A DNA stretch of 64,000 bases from an uncultured Clostridium sp. (GCA_902496665.1 CABVBU010000011.1:1-64000), one strand, 5' to 3'. Numbered from the stretch's first letter, positions 33,721-43,293 are shown. The notes: generated by a model from the letters alone, not told the origin. Numbers and translations: made by a program.

Positions 33721-34476
33721 ATGGGAGCAATTGTAAAAGTCAGAAATGTGAAGTTGGGAGACGGAATGCCGAAGATCTGTATTCCGGTTACGGATACAAA
33801 TCTTGATGACCTGAAAAAATCTGTAAATCTGATCAGGAATACTCCGTTTGACCTGATCGAATGGCGTGCGGACTTCTATACCGGTATGGAAGATCCCGAA
33901 GTCCGGATCAAGGCAATGACATTATTCCGAAATGCTTTAGGAAATATTCCGGTACTCTTTACGATTCGCACCAGCGTGGAGGGCGGAATGCTGGAGATCG
34001 ACACGGAGACCTACACAAAAACAATCCTCGCCGTGATCGACAGCGGCCTCATCGACCTCGTTGACGTGGAGCTCTCCCGCGGTGAAGAGACAATGAAAAC
34101 GATCGTTGCGGCAGCCCACCGGGTTGGTGTGAAGGTCGTCGCTTCCCGCAACGACTTTACCGCAACGCCGGATAAGAGCATCATCATAAGCAATCTCTGC
34201 CTGATGCAGTCCCTGGGTGCCGATATCGTGAAATTCGCGGTGATGCCGCAGTGTGAGCGGGATGTCCTGACACTGCTCGATGCCACACTGACCATGAAGG
34301 AAGAGCACGATGATACCCCGGTGATCACCATGTCCATGAGCCCCACCGGCGTCATCAGCCGGATCTGCGGTCAGCTCGTCGGCTCCTGCGTGACCTTCGG
34401 AACTGCAGGAAAGGCATCCGCGCCGGGACAGATTCCGGCGAACCTGTTAAGCACGTTCCTGCAAACACTGGCATAA
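33721..34476 (+). CDS. aroD: Type I 3-dehydroquinate dehydratase homologue lacking the catalytic His
   Basis: This 251-residue TIM-barrel protein is clearly of the type I dehydroquinase family (EWRADFYTGM, LFTIRTSVEGG, ADIVKFAVMP, TMSMSPTGVISR, SAPGQIPANLL). The Schiff-base lysine is K171. The general-base histidine, which lies 27 residues earlier in the Salmonella enzyme (His143/Lys170, motif SxHDF), is Asn144 here (ASRNDF). The enzyme may therefore be slow, inactive or changed in function. GGGGA precedes the ATG. No other aro gene is near; the divergent TRAP operon suggests a link to an imported acid. Confidence 0.85.
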   Translation: MGAIVKVRNVKLGDGMPKICIPVTDTNLDDLKKSVNLIRNTPFDLIEWRADFYTGMEDPEVRIKAMTLFRNALGNIPVLFTIRTSVEGGMLEIDTETYTKTILAVIDSGLIDLVDVELSRGEETMKTIVAAAHRVGVKVVASRNDFTATPDKSIIISNLCLMQSLGADIVKFAVMPQCERDVLTLLDATLTMKEEHDDTPVITMSMSPTGVISRICGQLVGSCVTFGTAGKASAPGQIPANLLSTFLQTLA

Positions 34477-34598
34477 ATGACTATTCAAACGGATATGAGC
34501 TCCTTCACAACGATACCCCCCTGTGTCCAGCTCCCCTCTGCTCACTTTCTGTCAAATCCCTATAAGCTCTAAATACCTTTCCCATGAATTGTTCCCGC

Positions 34599-35876
34599 TC
34601 AATGCGAGATCATATTCTCCACAAAGATCCCATACCCCCGCGTCGGATCGTTGATAAACACATGGGTCACCGCCCCGATGAGTTTTCCGTCCTGGATAAT
34701 TGGAGAACCGCTCATACCTTGAACAATTCCGCTTGTTAAATTTAAAAGTTCCTCATCCACAACCCGGAGAACCAGGCCTTTATTTTTCTGAATGCTGCCG
34801 TAATCCACCTTCTGAATTTCGATCTCATAATCTTTTACTTCCCCGGACACGTTGCTTCTGATGTACGCAGTTCCCTTGTGGATATCCTGTCGGAAACCGA
34901 CAGGAATCGCATCGGTTTTTATTGAATCCAGAAAATGGTTGTTTACGGTTCCGTATATTCCCTCTGTCGTATTCTCCTTCACTTCCCCCAATTTTGTTCC
35001 TTTTCCGTAATAGATCACTCCCGACATGACCCCCGGCTTTCCGGTCTGGCCTTTTTCGATCCCAAGGATCTGGGTCTCGTAGAGTTCCCCACCTTCAATA
35101 TCCACCAGTTCCCCGGTATCACTGTCACTGATCCCATGGCCGAGAGCACCAAAATTTCCGTTCATATCCACATAAGTCATGGTTCCGATTCCCTGAGTAT
35201 CATCCCTGACCCAAGCACCAAGCTTATAGCTTCCGTCTTCCGCAAGAACCGGCGTCATATCGACCTCGATCTTGCGGCCATCTCGCCGGATTCCGAGAGC
35301 CAGCGTCTTTCCGTCTGACGCGCTCACCGCGTCCACCAGATCATTTTTATCTTCCAGATTCTCTCCGTCCACCGTCTGGATATAGTCTCCGGACTTTAAG
35401 AGCCCGTAAGCAGGTTCCACAACGTTTCCCGTATCATTTGTGACCTGCCCTGTCCCGATCACCATAACGCCCTTTGATTTTAAATAGATCCCCACCGGCA
35501 TTCCACAGGGGATCGCGTAAGATCCATCCACCACCTCCACCTGAATGTCTTTCATCCGGATAAGTCCCAGAAACTTCATTCCGACCCGGTAGCTTCCCTC
35601 ATTTTTCCCATACATAGAGACTGCATCCGGGCGTTCGATCCGGATCATTCCTTCCGGGATTTCTGAAGCATTCTTCAGGACAACCTCCTCGCTGTCACTC
35701 TCAAAGGTCACTCCGGGAGGAAGAGCGAAATGAAAGATTTCTTCCTCATTGACCACCAGATTCAGCCGATCCGGCACTGCATACCGGATATATACCCAGG
35801 AAAATCCGATTGTAAAGACGAGAGAAATCCAGAATATCCGGATCAGGATCCGTCGAAACGATTCTTTTTTCATCAT
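34599..35876 (-). CDS. spoIVB: SpoIVB serine peptidase
   Basis: This 425-residue forespore protease signals to the mother cell by cleaving SpoIVFA and so activates sigma-K. It has an N-terminal membrane anchor, a PDZ domain (about 110-215) and a C-terminal S55 protease domain with the histidine in GALGHGISD and the serine S389 in QGMSGSPII. AAGGAGGAGCTGCC precedes the ATG. It follows recN, as in most Clostridia, but spo0A, which usually comes next, is absent. Confidence 0.95.
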   Translation of the reverse strand: MMKKESFRRILIRIFWISLVFTIGFSWVYIRYAVPDRLNLVVNEEEIFHFALPPGVTFESDSEEVVLKNASEIPEGMIRIERPDAVSMYGKNEGSYRVGMKFLGLIRMKDIQVEVVDGSYAIPCGMPVGIYLKSKGVMVIGTGQVTNDTGNVVEPAYGLLKSGDYIQTVDGENLEDKNDLVDAVSASDGKTLALGIRRDGRKIEVDMTPVLAEDGSYKLGAWVRDDTQGIGTMTYVDMNGNFGALGHGISDSDTGELVDIEGGELYETQILGIEKGQTGKPGVMSGVIYYGKGTKLGEVKENTTEGIYGTVNNHFLDSIKTDAIPVGFRQDIHKGTAYIRSNVSGEVKDYEIEIQKVDYGSIQKNKGLVLRVVDEELLNLTSGIVQGMSGSPIIQDGKLIGAVTHVFINDPTRGYGIFVENMISH

Positions 35877-36014
35877 GGCAGCTCCTCCTTTATTCGTTCT
35901 TTATCCGCACCGCCGCTGTCGCGCCTGCGCTGCAGTTTTCCGAAGCTGCCCGCTTCCCTTTTATCGTTTCCACTTTGTCAGACAGTCATTCCCAGCCATC
36001 ACAGAAACCGTTAT

Positions 36015-36049
36015 TAAAAAAGGAGAGACAGCTTTTTTGCTCCTCTCCT
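36015..36049 (-). terminator. Terminator of recN
   Basis: On the minus strand GGAGAGGAGC / GCTGTCTCTCC forms the stem and TTTTTTAAT follows. Confidence 0.7.
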
Positions 36050-36103
36050 ATTATGTGATGCTTTCTTATTTTCACCCTGTCAGTTTTTTCTCATTCTGCC
36101 GAT

Positions 36104-37795
36104 TCATCCCGCTGTTCGAAGTACAGCTCTGTGATTCTTCGTCTCCTCAGCCAGACGTTTCATCTCCTCGGCATTTTCCCGTACTTTTTCCGTAATCTCA
36201 GCGCCGCCTAAGAGTCTCGCGAGTTCATCTACCTCATCATTCTCTGTAAGCTTTCTGATTTTCGTCGCAGTCACACCATTCTCCACAGATTTTTTTATTT
36301 CAAAGTGCGTATCCGCCATTGCCGCAATCTGCGGAAGGTGGGTAATACAGAGTACCTGATGCTTTTTTCCGATATAGGACAGGCGCTCCGATACCTTCTG
36401 GGCTGTCCGTCCACTGATACCGGTATCGATCTCATCGAAGATCAGAGTTGGAATATCGTCCGTGTCCGCGAGGACCGTCTTGATCGCCAGCATAATTCTT
36501 GAAAGCTCACCGCCGGAAGCGACTTCCCCCAGCGGTCTTGGCGGAATACTTCCCGGATTTGTGGAGATCAAAAATTCCACCTCGTCGGAGCCGGCTGCCG
36601 TAAAGTGATCGGTCCGGTGTACATCTACCCGAAATTCCACATGAAGGAAGTTCAGATCCTCAAGCTCTTCCGTGATCCGGCTCTCCAGAATCTTCGCCGC
36701 TTTTTCTCTCTCCTTCGAGAGACGTCCGCAGAGAAGTCCAAGAACCCGCTTCTGCTCCTCAAACTCGGCTTTTGCTGCAAACGCCAGTTCCTCATAGTTT
36801 TCCAAGTCCTCAAGACGTTTTTTCTTCTCTTCCAGACATTTTAAGACAGCTTCCTCGCTGTTTCCGTATTTTGCCATAATTCCACGGACAAGATCCAGAC
36901 GTTCTTCCGTCTTTTTAAAATCTTCCCCTGAAAACTCCATCTCATCCATATAGTCCGAGATCGACCTGCAGATATCCGATAAAATACTTTCCGCATCAGA
37001 AAGACCAGCAGCGATCCCGGACAGTCTTTCATCGTAGGCTGCCACACTTTCCATCTCGCGGTACGCACGTCCGATCGCATCTCCATCCACCGCCTGATAA
37101 GCTCCCTGTAAGCATTCCATAATCTTTTGACTGTGGGAAAATTTGCGGAATTTCGCCGCAAGTTCTTCCTCTTCGCCCGGTTTTAATGCAGAATTCTCGA
37201 TCTCATCGATCTCGAATTTCACAAAATCAAGTTCCCGCTTCCTGCTTTCCTCATCCAGAGAGAAGCCGTCAAGCTTTCCCTTCAATTCCAGATATCTCCG
37301 GTAGCTCTCCGCCACGTTCCTTTTTAAACTTCCCGTCTCTCTCCAGGAATATTCATCAAGAATCTCCAGATGCTTCTGCTTATGAAGGAGAGACTGATGT
37401 TCATGCTGTCCATGGATATCGAGAAGTTTTCCGGTCACGGCTTTTAAACGCGCAGTCGTTACCGTCTCATCATTGATCCGGCTGATGCTTCTCGTCTGCG
37501 TAATCTTTTTTGAGATGATCAAAAGACCGTCATCGTCCGGATAGACATCCATTCTCTTTAATTCTTCCCGCTTTTTCTCGTCATCCACAGAAAAAATAAG
37601 TTCGATATACGCATATTCTTCTCCGCGTCTTATCATATCTTTTGAAGCTTTTGCGCCCAGCGCCAGGGCAACAGAGCCGATGATGATCGATTTTCCGGCT
37701 CCAGTCTCACCGGTGAGGATATTCAGACCAGTTCCAAATTCTACATCTGCCTGCTCGATCAGAGCAAGATTTTTTACATGTAAACCAACAAGCAT
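36104..37795 (-). CDS. recN: DNA repair protein RecN
   Basis: This 563-residue SMC-like ATPase acts early in double-strand break repair. Walker A is GETGAGKS at 29-36, a long coiled coil occupies the middle, and the C-terminal ATPase lobe has GGELSRIMLAIKTVL and TLIFDEIDTGISG. The ATG at 37795 has GAGGGAACAGG upstream; the frame continues 22 codons further without a site. It is separated from argR by a terminator, and from spoIVB by another. Confidence 0.95.
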   Translation of the reverse strand: MLVGLHVKNLALIEQADVEFGTGLNILTGETGAGKSIIIGSVALALGAKASKDMIRRGEEYAYIELIFSVDDEKKREELKRMDVYPDDDGLLIISKKITQTRSISRINDETVTTARLKAVTGKLLDIHGQHEHQSLLHKQKHLEILDEYSWRETGSLKRNVAESYRRYLELKGKLDGFSLDEESRKRELDFVKFEIDEIENSALKPGEEEELAAKFRKFSHSQKIMECLQGAYQAVDGDAIGRAYREMESVAAYDERLSGIAAGLSDAESILSDICRSISDYMDEMEFSGEDFKKTEERLDLVRGIMAKYGNSEEAVLKCLEEKKKRLEDLENYEELAFAAKAEFEEQKRVLGLLCGRLSKEREKAAKILESRITEELEDLNFLHVEFRVDVHRTDHFTAAGSDEVEFLISTNPGSIPPRPLGEVASGGELSRIMLAIKTVLADTDDIPTLIFDEIDTGISGRTAQKVSERLSYIGKKHQVLCITHLPQIAAMADTHFEIKKSVENGVTATKIRKLTENDEVDELARLLGGAEITEKVRENAEEMKRLAEETKNHRAVLRTAG

Positions 37796-37921
37796 CCTGT
37801 TCCCTCGCTTTCCCTCTATAAAATAAAACATTTGTTCGATTCGGTAAAACGAGTATAGCACACATACGTTCGATTGTCCAGCGTTTTTTCGAACGGTTGT
37901 TCTCTTTCCCGTTCTGTTTCC

Positions 37922-37978
37922 TAAAAAAATCCCTGCAAAGCAAAACCTGGTAATTATCCCGGTTCTGCCCCGCAGGGC
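37922..37978 (-). terminator. Terminator of the nusB-argR run of genes
   Basis: On the minus strand AGCCCTGCGGGGCAGAACC pairs with GGTTTTGCTTTGCAGGGAT, followed by a run of seven T. Confidence 0.8.
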
Positions 37979-38023
37979 TCAATATTTCTGCCATATTCTG
38001 CTTTAAACCAAAAGGTCCAAAGC

Positions 38024-38476
38024 CTATTTTCCCTCCACGATCTTCTTCAGCTTATCCATCAGAATGATCGTGTCATCCACGGTCCGCACCGCGCACATGA
38101 TCGTGTTGTCTCCGGCCACACAGCCGACGATCTCATGGAAACCGATCACATCCAGTGCCTCAGCGACTGCCATCGCCATGCCGGAGACGGTCTTGATCAC
38201 AAGGATATTCTGTGCCATGTCCATGGACACATAGCAATCCCTGAAAATGCGGATATATTTCTCGCCAAAATCTTTCTGATGCTGCATGACCGCATAGCAC
38301 TGGCGGCCATTTTTGCCAGGAGCTTTCGTGAGCTTCAATTCACGGATATCTCTCGATACTGTTGCCTGTGTCACATGATATCCGGCCTTTTTCAGATACT
38401 CCGCAAGCTCCTCCTGCGTCTCGATCTGATATTTTCCGATCAGCTCCACGATCTTACTGTGTCTGTCAACTTTCAT
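38024..38476 (-). CDS. argR: Arginine repressor ArgR
   Basis: This 150-residue protein has the winged-helix N domain (SKIVELIGKYQIETQEELAE, VTQATVSRDIRELKL) and the C-terminal hexamer and arginine-binding domain (EIVGCVAGDNTIMCAVR). It represses arginine synthesis genes and may activate catabolism in response to arginine. GAAAGGGGCAGCAGAC precedes the ATG. Its place between nadK and recN is the usual one in Firmicutes. Confidence 0.95.
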   Translation of the reverse strand: MKVDRHSKIVELIGKYQIETQEELAEYLKKAGYHVTQATVSRDIRELKLTKAPGKNGRQCYAVMQHQKDFGEKYIRIFRDCYVSMDMAQNILVIKTVSGMAMAVAEALDVIGFHEIVGCVAGDNTIMCAVRTVDDTIILMDKLKKIVEGK

Positions 38477-38582
38477 GTCTGCTGCCCCTTTCTGATTCCG
38501 TCCTGTATCAGTGTCCGTTTCACTTCTTATGAAGGAATCCGCACACCGCCCGCGTGTCCTGCAGCGCCATTCCGCTGTAAAT

Positions 38583-39431
38583 TCACGCGTCGTACATCTT
38601 CATCTTTAAAATATCAAGGAATGACCGGTGATCAAGCTTCACAACTCTTGTCACCGTCTCTGCCTTTGTGATCTCAATATAATCCCCATTTTCCAGCCGC
38701 ACTAACGTGTCGCCGTCAAAAGCTGCCACCTGACTGCCACGGTTCGTCGCCGGGATCTCGATTCTGATCCGGCTATCCGCTCCGAAAACGATCGTTCTCG
38801 ATGTCAGCGTATGCGGACAGATCGGTGTAAGGATCATCAGCTGTCCGTCCGGCTGGGCGATCGGTCCCCCCGCCGACAGATTGTACGCCGTGGATCCCGT
38901 AGGCGTCGCAACGATCATACCGTCGGCGCTGAATTCATTTAAGAACTGTCCGTCCACGTAAAGCTTTAGCTTTAATACCCGTGGATCTCCGTCTCTTGTC
39001 AGGACGATATCATTGAGCGCAATGCTCTCTTTCACCGGCCTTCCGTTCCGGTAAACACAGCCCTTCAACATCATGCGTTCCTGAAGTTCATAGCAGTCCT
39101 CCAAAAGCGCATCCAGAAGCTCCTTCACATCGCCTTCCCGGCCGATCTGGGTAAGATAGCCGAGGCCGCCGAGGTTGATACCGATCATCGGAAGATTTCT
39201 CCCGGCAAGATCCCTTGCCGCCTGGATCAGGGTTCCGTCCCCGCCCAGTGTGATGACACATTCGGTATCCGCAGGTACCTCCTCCGGATCCGTATACGGA
39301 TTTCCATGTCCGGACACACTTTTCCCCGCAAAAACTCCCGCGCCGTGAGCCTTCAGATACTTTTCAATAGCCGCCTGCATATTCTTCGTATTCTCTTTGT
39401 CAGGATTTGCAACGATGTAAAATTTCTTCAT
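38583..39431 (-). CDS. nadK: NAD kinase
   Basis: This 282-residue enzyme phosphorylates NAD to NADP. The family motif GGDGTLIQAARD begins at residue 63 and the second conserved block is STAYNLSAGGPI. Length is normal. The ribosome site is weak (AGG nine bases before the ATG), and the gene starts 20 bases after tlyA, so coupling is likely. Confidence 0.95.
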   Translation of the reverse strand: MKKFYIVANPDKENTKNMQAAIEKYLKAHGAGVFAGKSVSGHGNPYTDPEEVPADTECVITLGGDGTLIQAARDLAGRNLPMIGINLGGLGYLTQIGREGDVKELLDALLEDCYELQERMMLKGCVYRNGRPVKESIALNDIVLTRDGDPRVLKLKLYVDGQFLNEFSADGMIVATPTGSTAYNLSAGGPIAQPDGQLMILTPICPHTLTSRTIVFGADSRIRIEIPATNRGSQVAAFDGDTLVRLENGDYIEITKAETVTRVVKLDHRSFLDILKMKMYDA

Positions 39432-39451
39432 AAAATTATGCCTGTTATGCC

Positions 39452-40261
39452 TTATCTATCCAGTGTCTCGTGTGCCTTTTCAACGATTTCGGAAGCGCCT
39501 ATCGTGTCATTTGCGAAGGTGCTGCCATCCGTGCAGTTTCTTAAATGGAGCAGATACTCGATATTTCCCTCCGGTCCCTTGATCGGGGAAAATTCCAGAT
39601 GGAGAGCTTCAAAACCGATGCTGCCTGCAAAGGAGGCAACCATCTCAATGACCTCAAGATGCACAGATTTTTCGCGGACAACGCCCTTCTTTCCGACCTT
39701 CTCACGCCCTGCCTCAAACTGCGGCTTGATCAGGCATACGACCTCGCCGTCCGGCTCCATAAGTGCCTTCACCGGTCCCAGAACCTTCGTCAGAGAAATA
39801 AAGGAGACGTCAATGGATACAAACTGGATCCTGTCCGGGATCTCCTCCGGAGTCACATAACGGATATTGGTCTTTTCCATGCAGACCACGCGCTCATCAT
39901 TTCTGAGCTTCCACGCCAGCTGTCCGTGCCCCACATCCACAGAATAAACCTTCACTGCCCCGTTCTGAAGCATGCAGTCCGTAAATCCGCCCGTGGACGC
40001 TCCGACGTCCATACAGATCTTTCCCTCTAATGTCACGCCGAAATGTGTCATGGCCTTCTCTAATTTCAGGCCGCCGCGGCTCACATATTTTAATGTGGTT
40101 CCGCGCACCTCCACGTTCGCTGTCTCGTCGAACATGGATCCTGCCTTGTCTTCCTTCTGTCCATCCACATAGACGATGCCGGACATGATGACCGCCTTCG
40201 CCTTCTCTCTGGACTCCGCCAGATTTCTCTTTACCAGCAGAACATCCAACCGTTCTTTCAT
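39452..40261 (-). CDS. tlyA: TlyA family rRNA methyltransferase
   Basis: This 269-residue protein has an N-terminal S4 RNA-binding domain (residues 1-60, KERLDVLLVKRNLAESREKA) and an FtsJ-like SAM-dependent methyltransferase domain (CMDVGASTGGFTDCMLQNGA, YSVDVGHGQLAWKL). In Mycobacterium TlyA methylates 2'-O positions in 16S and 23S rRNA; in Firmicutes the role is less studied. AAGGAGC precedes the ATG and dxs ends 12 bases before. Confidence 0.92.
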   Translation of the reverse strand: MKERLDVLLVKRNLAESREKAKAVIMSGIVYVDGQKEDKAGSMFDETANVEVRGTTLKYVSRGGLKLEKAMTHFGVTLEGKICMDVGASTGGFTDCMLQNGAVKVYSVDVGHGQLAWKLRNDERVVCMEKTNIRYVTPEEIPDRIQFVSIDVSFISLTKVLGPVKALMEPDGEVVCLIKPQFEAGREKVGKKGVVREKSVHLEVIEMVASFAGSIGFEALHLEFSPIKGPEGNIEYLLHLRNCTDGSTFANDTIGASEIVEKAHETLDR

Positions 40262-40273
40262 TGGCTTTGCTCC

Positions 40274-42145
40274 TTATCTCTTCTCGTTTAAAAATTCCGT
40301 CTCAATACGTCTGATCACGGAATCACTGTTGATTCCAAGCATCTCCCTGAGCACGGAAACATTTCCGTGTTCTACATAGGCATCCGGAAGTGCGATCTGG
40401 ATCACGCGGATCTCCGGGTGTTTTTCATGGATATATTTTGTGACATACATGCCCATGCCGCCACGGAGAACGTTCTCTTCCATGGTGACGATCAGCTTAT
40501 GCGTCTTGCAGAGACGATCGATCATATCCGTATCGAGCGGCTTTACAAATCTCGCGTTCACTAAGGTACAGGGCTGTCCCTTTTCCTTTAATTTTTCCCG
40601 GACATGTTCGCCGGTGCTCACCATGCTGCCGAGGGCAAAAAGTGCGATTTCCGACTCCTCGTAGAGCATCTCCGCCTTTCCATATTCGACAGGAGCGCGG
40701 AATTCTTCCAGTCCGCGGTACGCCTGTCCTCTCGGATAACGGATGGCGAGGGGCGCATCAAAATTCACGCCGAACTCCAGCATGTCCTGAAGCTCCCAGC
40801 AGTTTTTCGGTGCCATGATGTTCATTCCTGGCACAAGACTTAAGAAGGAAATATCAAAAATTCCCTGATGCGTCTCCCCGTCGCTTCCGACAAGACCTGC
40901 CCGGTCGATGGCAAACAGCACAGGAAGATCCTGAATACAGACATCATGAAGCACCTGGTCATAGCCACGCTGTAAAAAAGAAGAATACACCGCAACTACA
41001 GGCTTCAGTCCCGCTGCCGCCATACCTGCCGCCGATGTCACCTCATGGGCCTCCGCGATTCCTACATCAAAGAACCGTTTTGGAAATTCTTTCGCAAACT
41101 TCGTGAGTCCTGTTCCGTCCGGCATGGCTGCCGTCAGAGCCACGATTCTTTTATTCTTTCCGGCAAGTTCGCAGATCTTCTCTGAGAATACATCCGTGTA
41201 GCTCGGAAACTCCTTCTTCTTTAAAGGATTTCCGGTCTTGATATCAAATGGTTCCACACCGTGGAATCTCGCCGGATTTTCTTCCGCCGGCTTGTAGCCT
41301 TTTCCCTTTTTCGTGATAACATGGACTAAGACCGCATGCTGGACGCGCTTCGCTTCCTTAAATACACGGATCATTTCCTGCACGTTATGGCCGTCCACAG
41401 GCCCCAGATACGTGATCCCCATGTCCTCAAATAACATTCCCGGAACAAGGAACTGTTTGATCCCGTTCTTCAGCTGGTACAGACCGTATGCCAGCGGTCT
41501 TCCGATCACAGGGATCGCGGAAAGTGTCCGTTCCACCCGGAGTTTTAACTCCGCATATCCTTCTTTTGTGCGGACACTGCTGAGATATTTCGACATTCCG
41601 CCTACATTCCTGGAAATAGACATCTCATTGTCATTCAGAACAATAATAAAATTCTTTTTGATCTGGGCCGCATTGTTCAATGCCTCATATGCCATTCCGC
41701 CGGTCAGGGCACCGTCTCCGATGACCGAGATCACCGAATAATCTTCCTCTGTGATCTCTCTCGCCTGGGCAAGACCGAGACCCGCAGAGATGGATGTGGA
41801 GCTGTGTCCTGTGTCGAAGGCATCATAAGGGCTTTCCTTTCTCTTCGGGAATCCACTCATTCCGCCAAACTGGCGCAGGTCATCAAAACCGGCTTTTCTT
41901 CCGCTTAAAAGCTTGTGGGTGTAGGCCTGATGGCCCACATCCCAGACGATTTTATCCTTCGGAAGATCAAACGCCAGATGCAGTGCCATCGTAAGTTCCA
42001 CAACCCCGAGGTTTGAAGCGAGATGGCCGCCTGTTTTACTTATTTTTTCGATCAGGAACTGGCGGATCTCCCGCGCAAGCTCCGGATACTGGTCTTCTTT
42101 CAGTTTTTTGATGTCCGAAGACTGTTTTATATGATCAAGCAGCAT
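40274..42145 (-). CDS. dxs: 1-Deoxy-D-xylulose-5-phosphate synthase
   Basis: This 623-residue thiamine-diphosphate enzyme condenses pyruvate and glyceraldehyde-3-phosphate, the first step of the MEP isoprenoid pathway. The cofactor motif starts with GDGALTGG at 143-150; GHQAYTHKLL, SVAGSD-like GLVGSDGETHQG and the C-terminal transketolase domain are visible. GGAGTAG precedes the ATG. It follows ispA by 37 bases, a natural pairing for isoprenoid synthesis. Confidence 0.96.
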   Translation of the reverse strand: MLLDHIKQSSDIKKLKEDQYPELAREIRQFLIEKISKTGGHLASNLGVVELTMALHLAFDLPKDKIVWDVGHQAYTHKLLSGRKAGFDDLRQFGGMSGFPKRKESPYDAFDTGHSSTSISAGLGLAQAREITEEDYSVISVIGDGALTGGMAYEALNNAAQIKKNFIIVLNDNEMSISRNVGGMSKYLSSVRTKEGYAELKLRVERTLSAIPVIGRPLAYGLYQLKNGIKQFLVPGMLFEDMGITYLGPVDGHNVQEMIRVFKEAKRVQHAVLVHVITKKGKGYKPAEENPARFHGVEPFDIKTGNPLKKKEFPSYTDVFSEKICELAGKNKRIVALTAAMPDGTGLTKFAKEFPKRFFDVGIAEAHEVTSAAGMAAAGLKPVVAVYSSFLQRGYDQVLHDVCIQDLPVLFAIDRAGLVGSDGETHQGIFDISFLSLVPGMNIMAPKNCWELQDMLEFGVNFDAPLAIRYPRGQAYRGLEEFRAPVEYGKAEMLYEESEIALFALGSMVSTGEHVREKLKEKGQPCTLVNARFVKPLDTDMIDRLCKTHKLIVTMEENVLRGGMGMYVTKYIHEKHPEIRVIQIALPDAYVEHGNVSVLREMLGINSDSVIRRIETEFLNEKR

Positions 42146-42182
42146 GTTTCCAGACTACTCCCTTACATATTTTATATAGTGA

Positions 42183-43076
42183 TTAGTTTCTCCTATTCAC
42201 AAGCATTTCAATAATGTCATACAGAAATTCATTTTTTCCCGGCAGCCCCGCAAGTCTTCCTGCTGCCCGGTCAGAAATTTCCTTTACATCCAGTTTTGCC
42301 TTTTCAAGACCTTCTAAGGTCACATAGGTAGTCTTTTCGTTCTTTTCATCGCTCAGAACCGGCTTCCCAAGCTCTTCCTGAGTGCTCGTCACATCGAGGA
42401 TATCGTCCTGGATCTGGAATGCGAGACCGATCTCGGAGGCCATCGTCTCCACCTCTTTGATCTCTTCCTCAGACGCGCCCGCAAGAACTGCGCCGATCAT
42501 CATGGAGGCCTCGAGAAGAGCCCCGGTCTTTAACCGGTAGATGAAGTCGAGTTTTTCTCTCGGGATTTCCTTTCCGGTGAGCTCCACATCGACGGTCTGT
42601 CCGCCGATCATGCCGTAGATTCCTGTCTTTTCCGCGAGGATCCCGATGGCACGGCCGACTTTCGCCGGATCAGCGCCCATGGAAAAGGCCTTTGACGCGG
42701 TCTCGAACGCATAGATCATCAGCGCATCACCCGCCAGCACTGCCATATCATAGCCGTAGGCTTTCCAAGTGGTGAGTTTTCCGCGGCGGTACTCGTCATT
42801 GTCCATGCACGGCAGATCGTCATGGATCAGGGATGAGGTGTGGATCATCTCCATGGCCGCCATGAACGGCTCGATCTCCGACCCGTTTCCACCGAACAGG
42901 CGGTACACTTCCCGCATGAGAAGCGGCCTTAAGCGCTTTCCACCTGCTTTTACACTGTAATTCATTGCCTCAAAGATCGTCTTCTGATGTCCGGTCTCCC
43001 CCGGCAAATATGAATATACGACTGTCTCAGTCTCCTTGACCGCCTGACTGAACCTTTCCTTAAAATTGTCCGCCAT
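42183..43076 (-). CDS. ispA: Polyprenyl synthetase (farnesyl/geranyl diphosphate synthase)
   Basis: This 297-residue prenyltransferase elongates dimethylallyl diphosphate with isopentenyl diphosphate. The first Asp-rich motif is DDLPCMDND at 86-94 and the second is DDILD near residue 225; GGKRLRPLL is also present. The start at 43076 overlaps the end of xseB by 17 bases and has GGAGGAAAAGGA upstream, so translation is coupled. Product length (C15 or longer) cannot be fixed by eye, but the family position favours FPP. Confidence 0.93.
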   Translation of the reverse strand: MADNFKERFSQAVKETETVVYSYLPGETGHQKTIFEAMNYSVKAGGKRLRPLLMREVYRLFGGNGSEIEPFMAAMEMIHTSSLIHDDLPCMDNDEYRRGKLTTWKAYGYDMAVLAGDALMIYAFETASKAFSMGADPAKVGRAIGILAEKTGIYGMIGGQTVDVELTGKEIPREKLDFIYRLKTGALLEASMMIGAVLAGASEEEIKEVETMASEIGLAFQIQDDILDVTSTQEELGKPVLSDEKNEKTTYVTLEGLEKAKLDVKEISDRAAGRLAGLPGKNEFLYDIIEMLVNRRN

Positions 43077-43293
43077 TTTCCTTTTCCTCCGTTTGATCTC
43101 CACTCAAAACAAGGATCTTTTTTTCGATCGTCTCAATTTTTTCATTGCAGCTCTTTACAAGCTTCATTCCTTCTTCGTAATCAGCGAAAGCATCCTCCAG
43201 AGATCCGTCTCCCTTTTCCAGCTTTCCGATGATCCGGTCAAGAGCCGCAAATGTCTCCTCGACATTCATCTGTTTTCTTGTCTCGTCATCCAT
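43060..43293 (-). CDS. xseB: Exodeoxyribonuclease VII small subunit
   Basis: This 77-residue helical protein matches XseB (FAALDRIIGKLEKGDGSLED, FADYEEGMKLVKSCNEKI). Together with XseA it forms exonuclease VII. The ATG at 43293 is preceded by GTGAGGA; a GTG four codons earlier is possible. Unusually, it is separated from xseA by 210 bases that contain a truncated repeat copy. Confidence 0.92.
   Translation of the reverse strand: MDDETRKQMNVEETFAALDRIIGKLEKGDGSLEDAFADYEEGMKLVKSCNEKIETIEKKILVLSGDQTEEKENGGQF

Noticed and set aside
33721..34476. AroD homologue as a pseudogene
   Set aside because: The frame is complete, has a promoter and ribosome site, and all other active-site blocks are kept, so a functional but altered protein is more likely.
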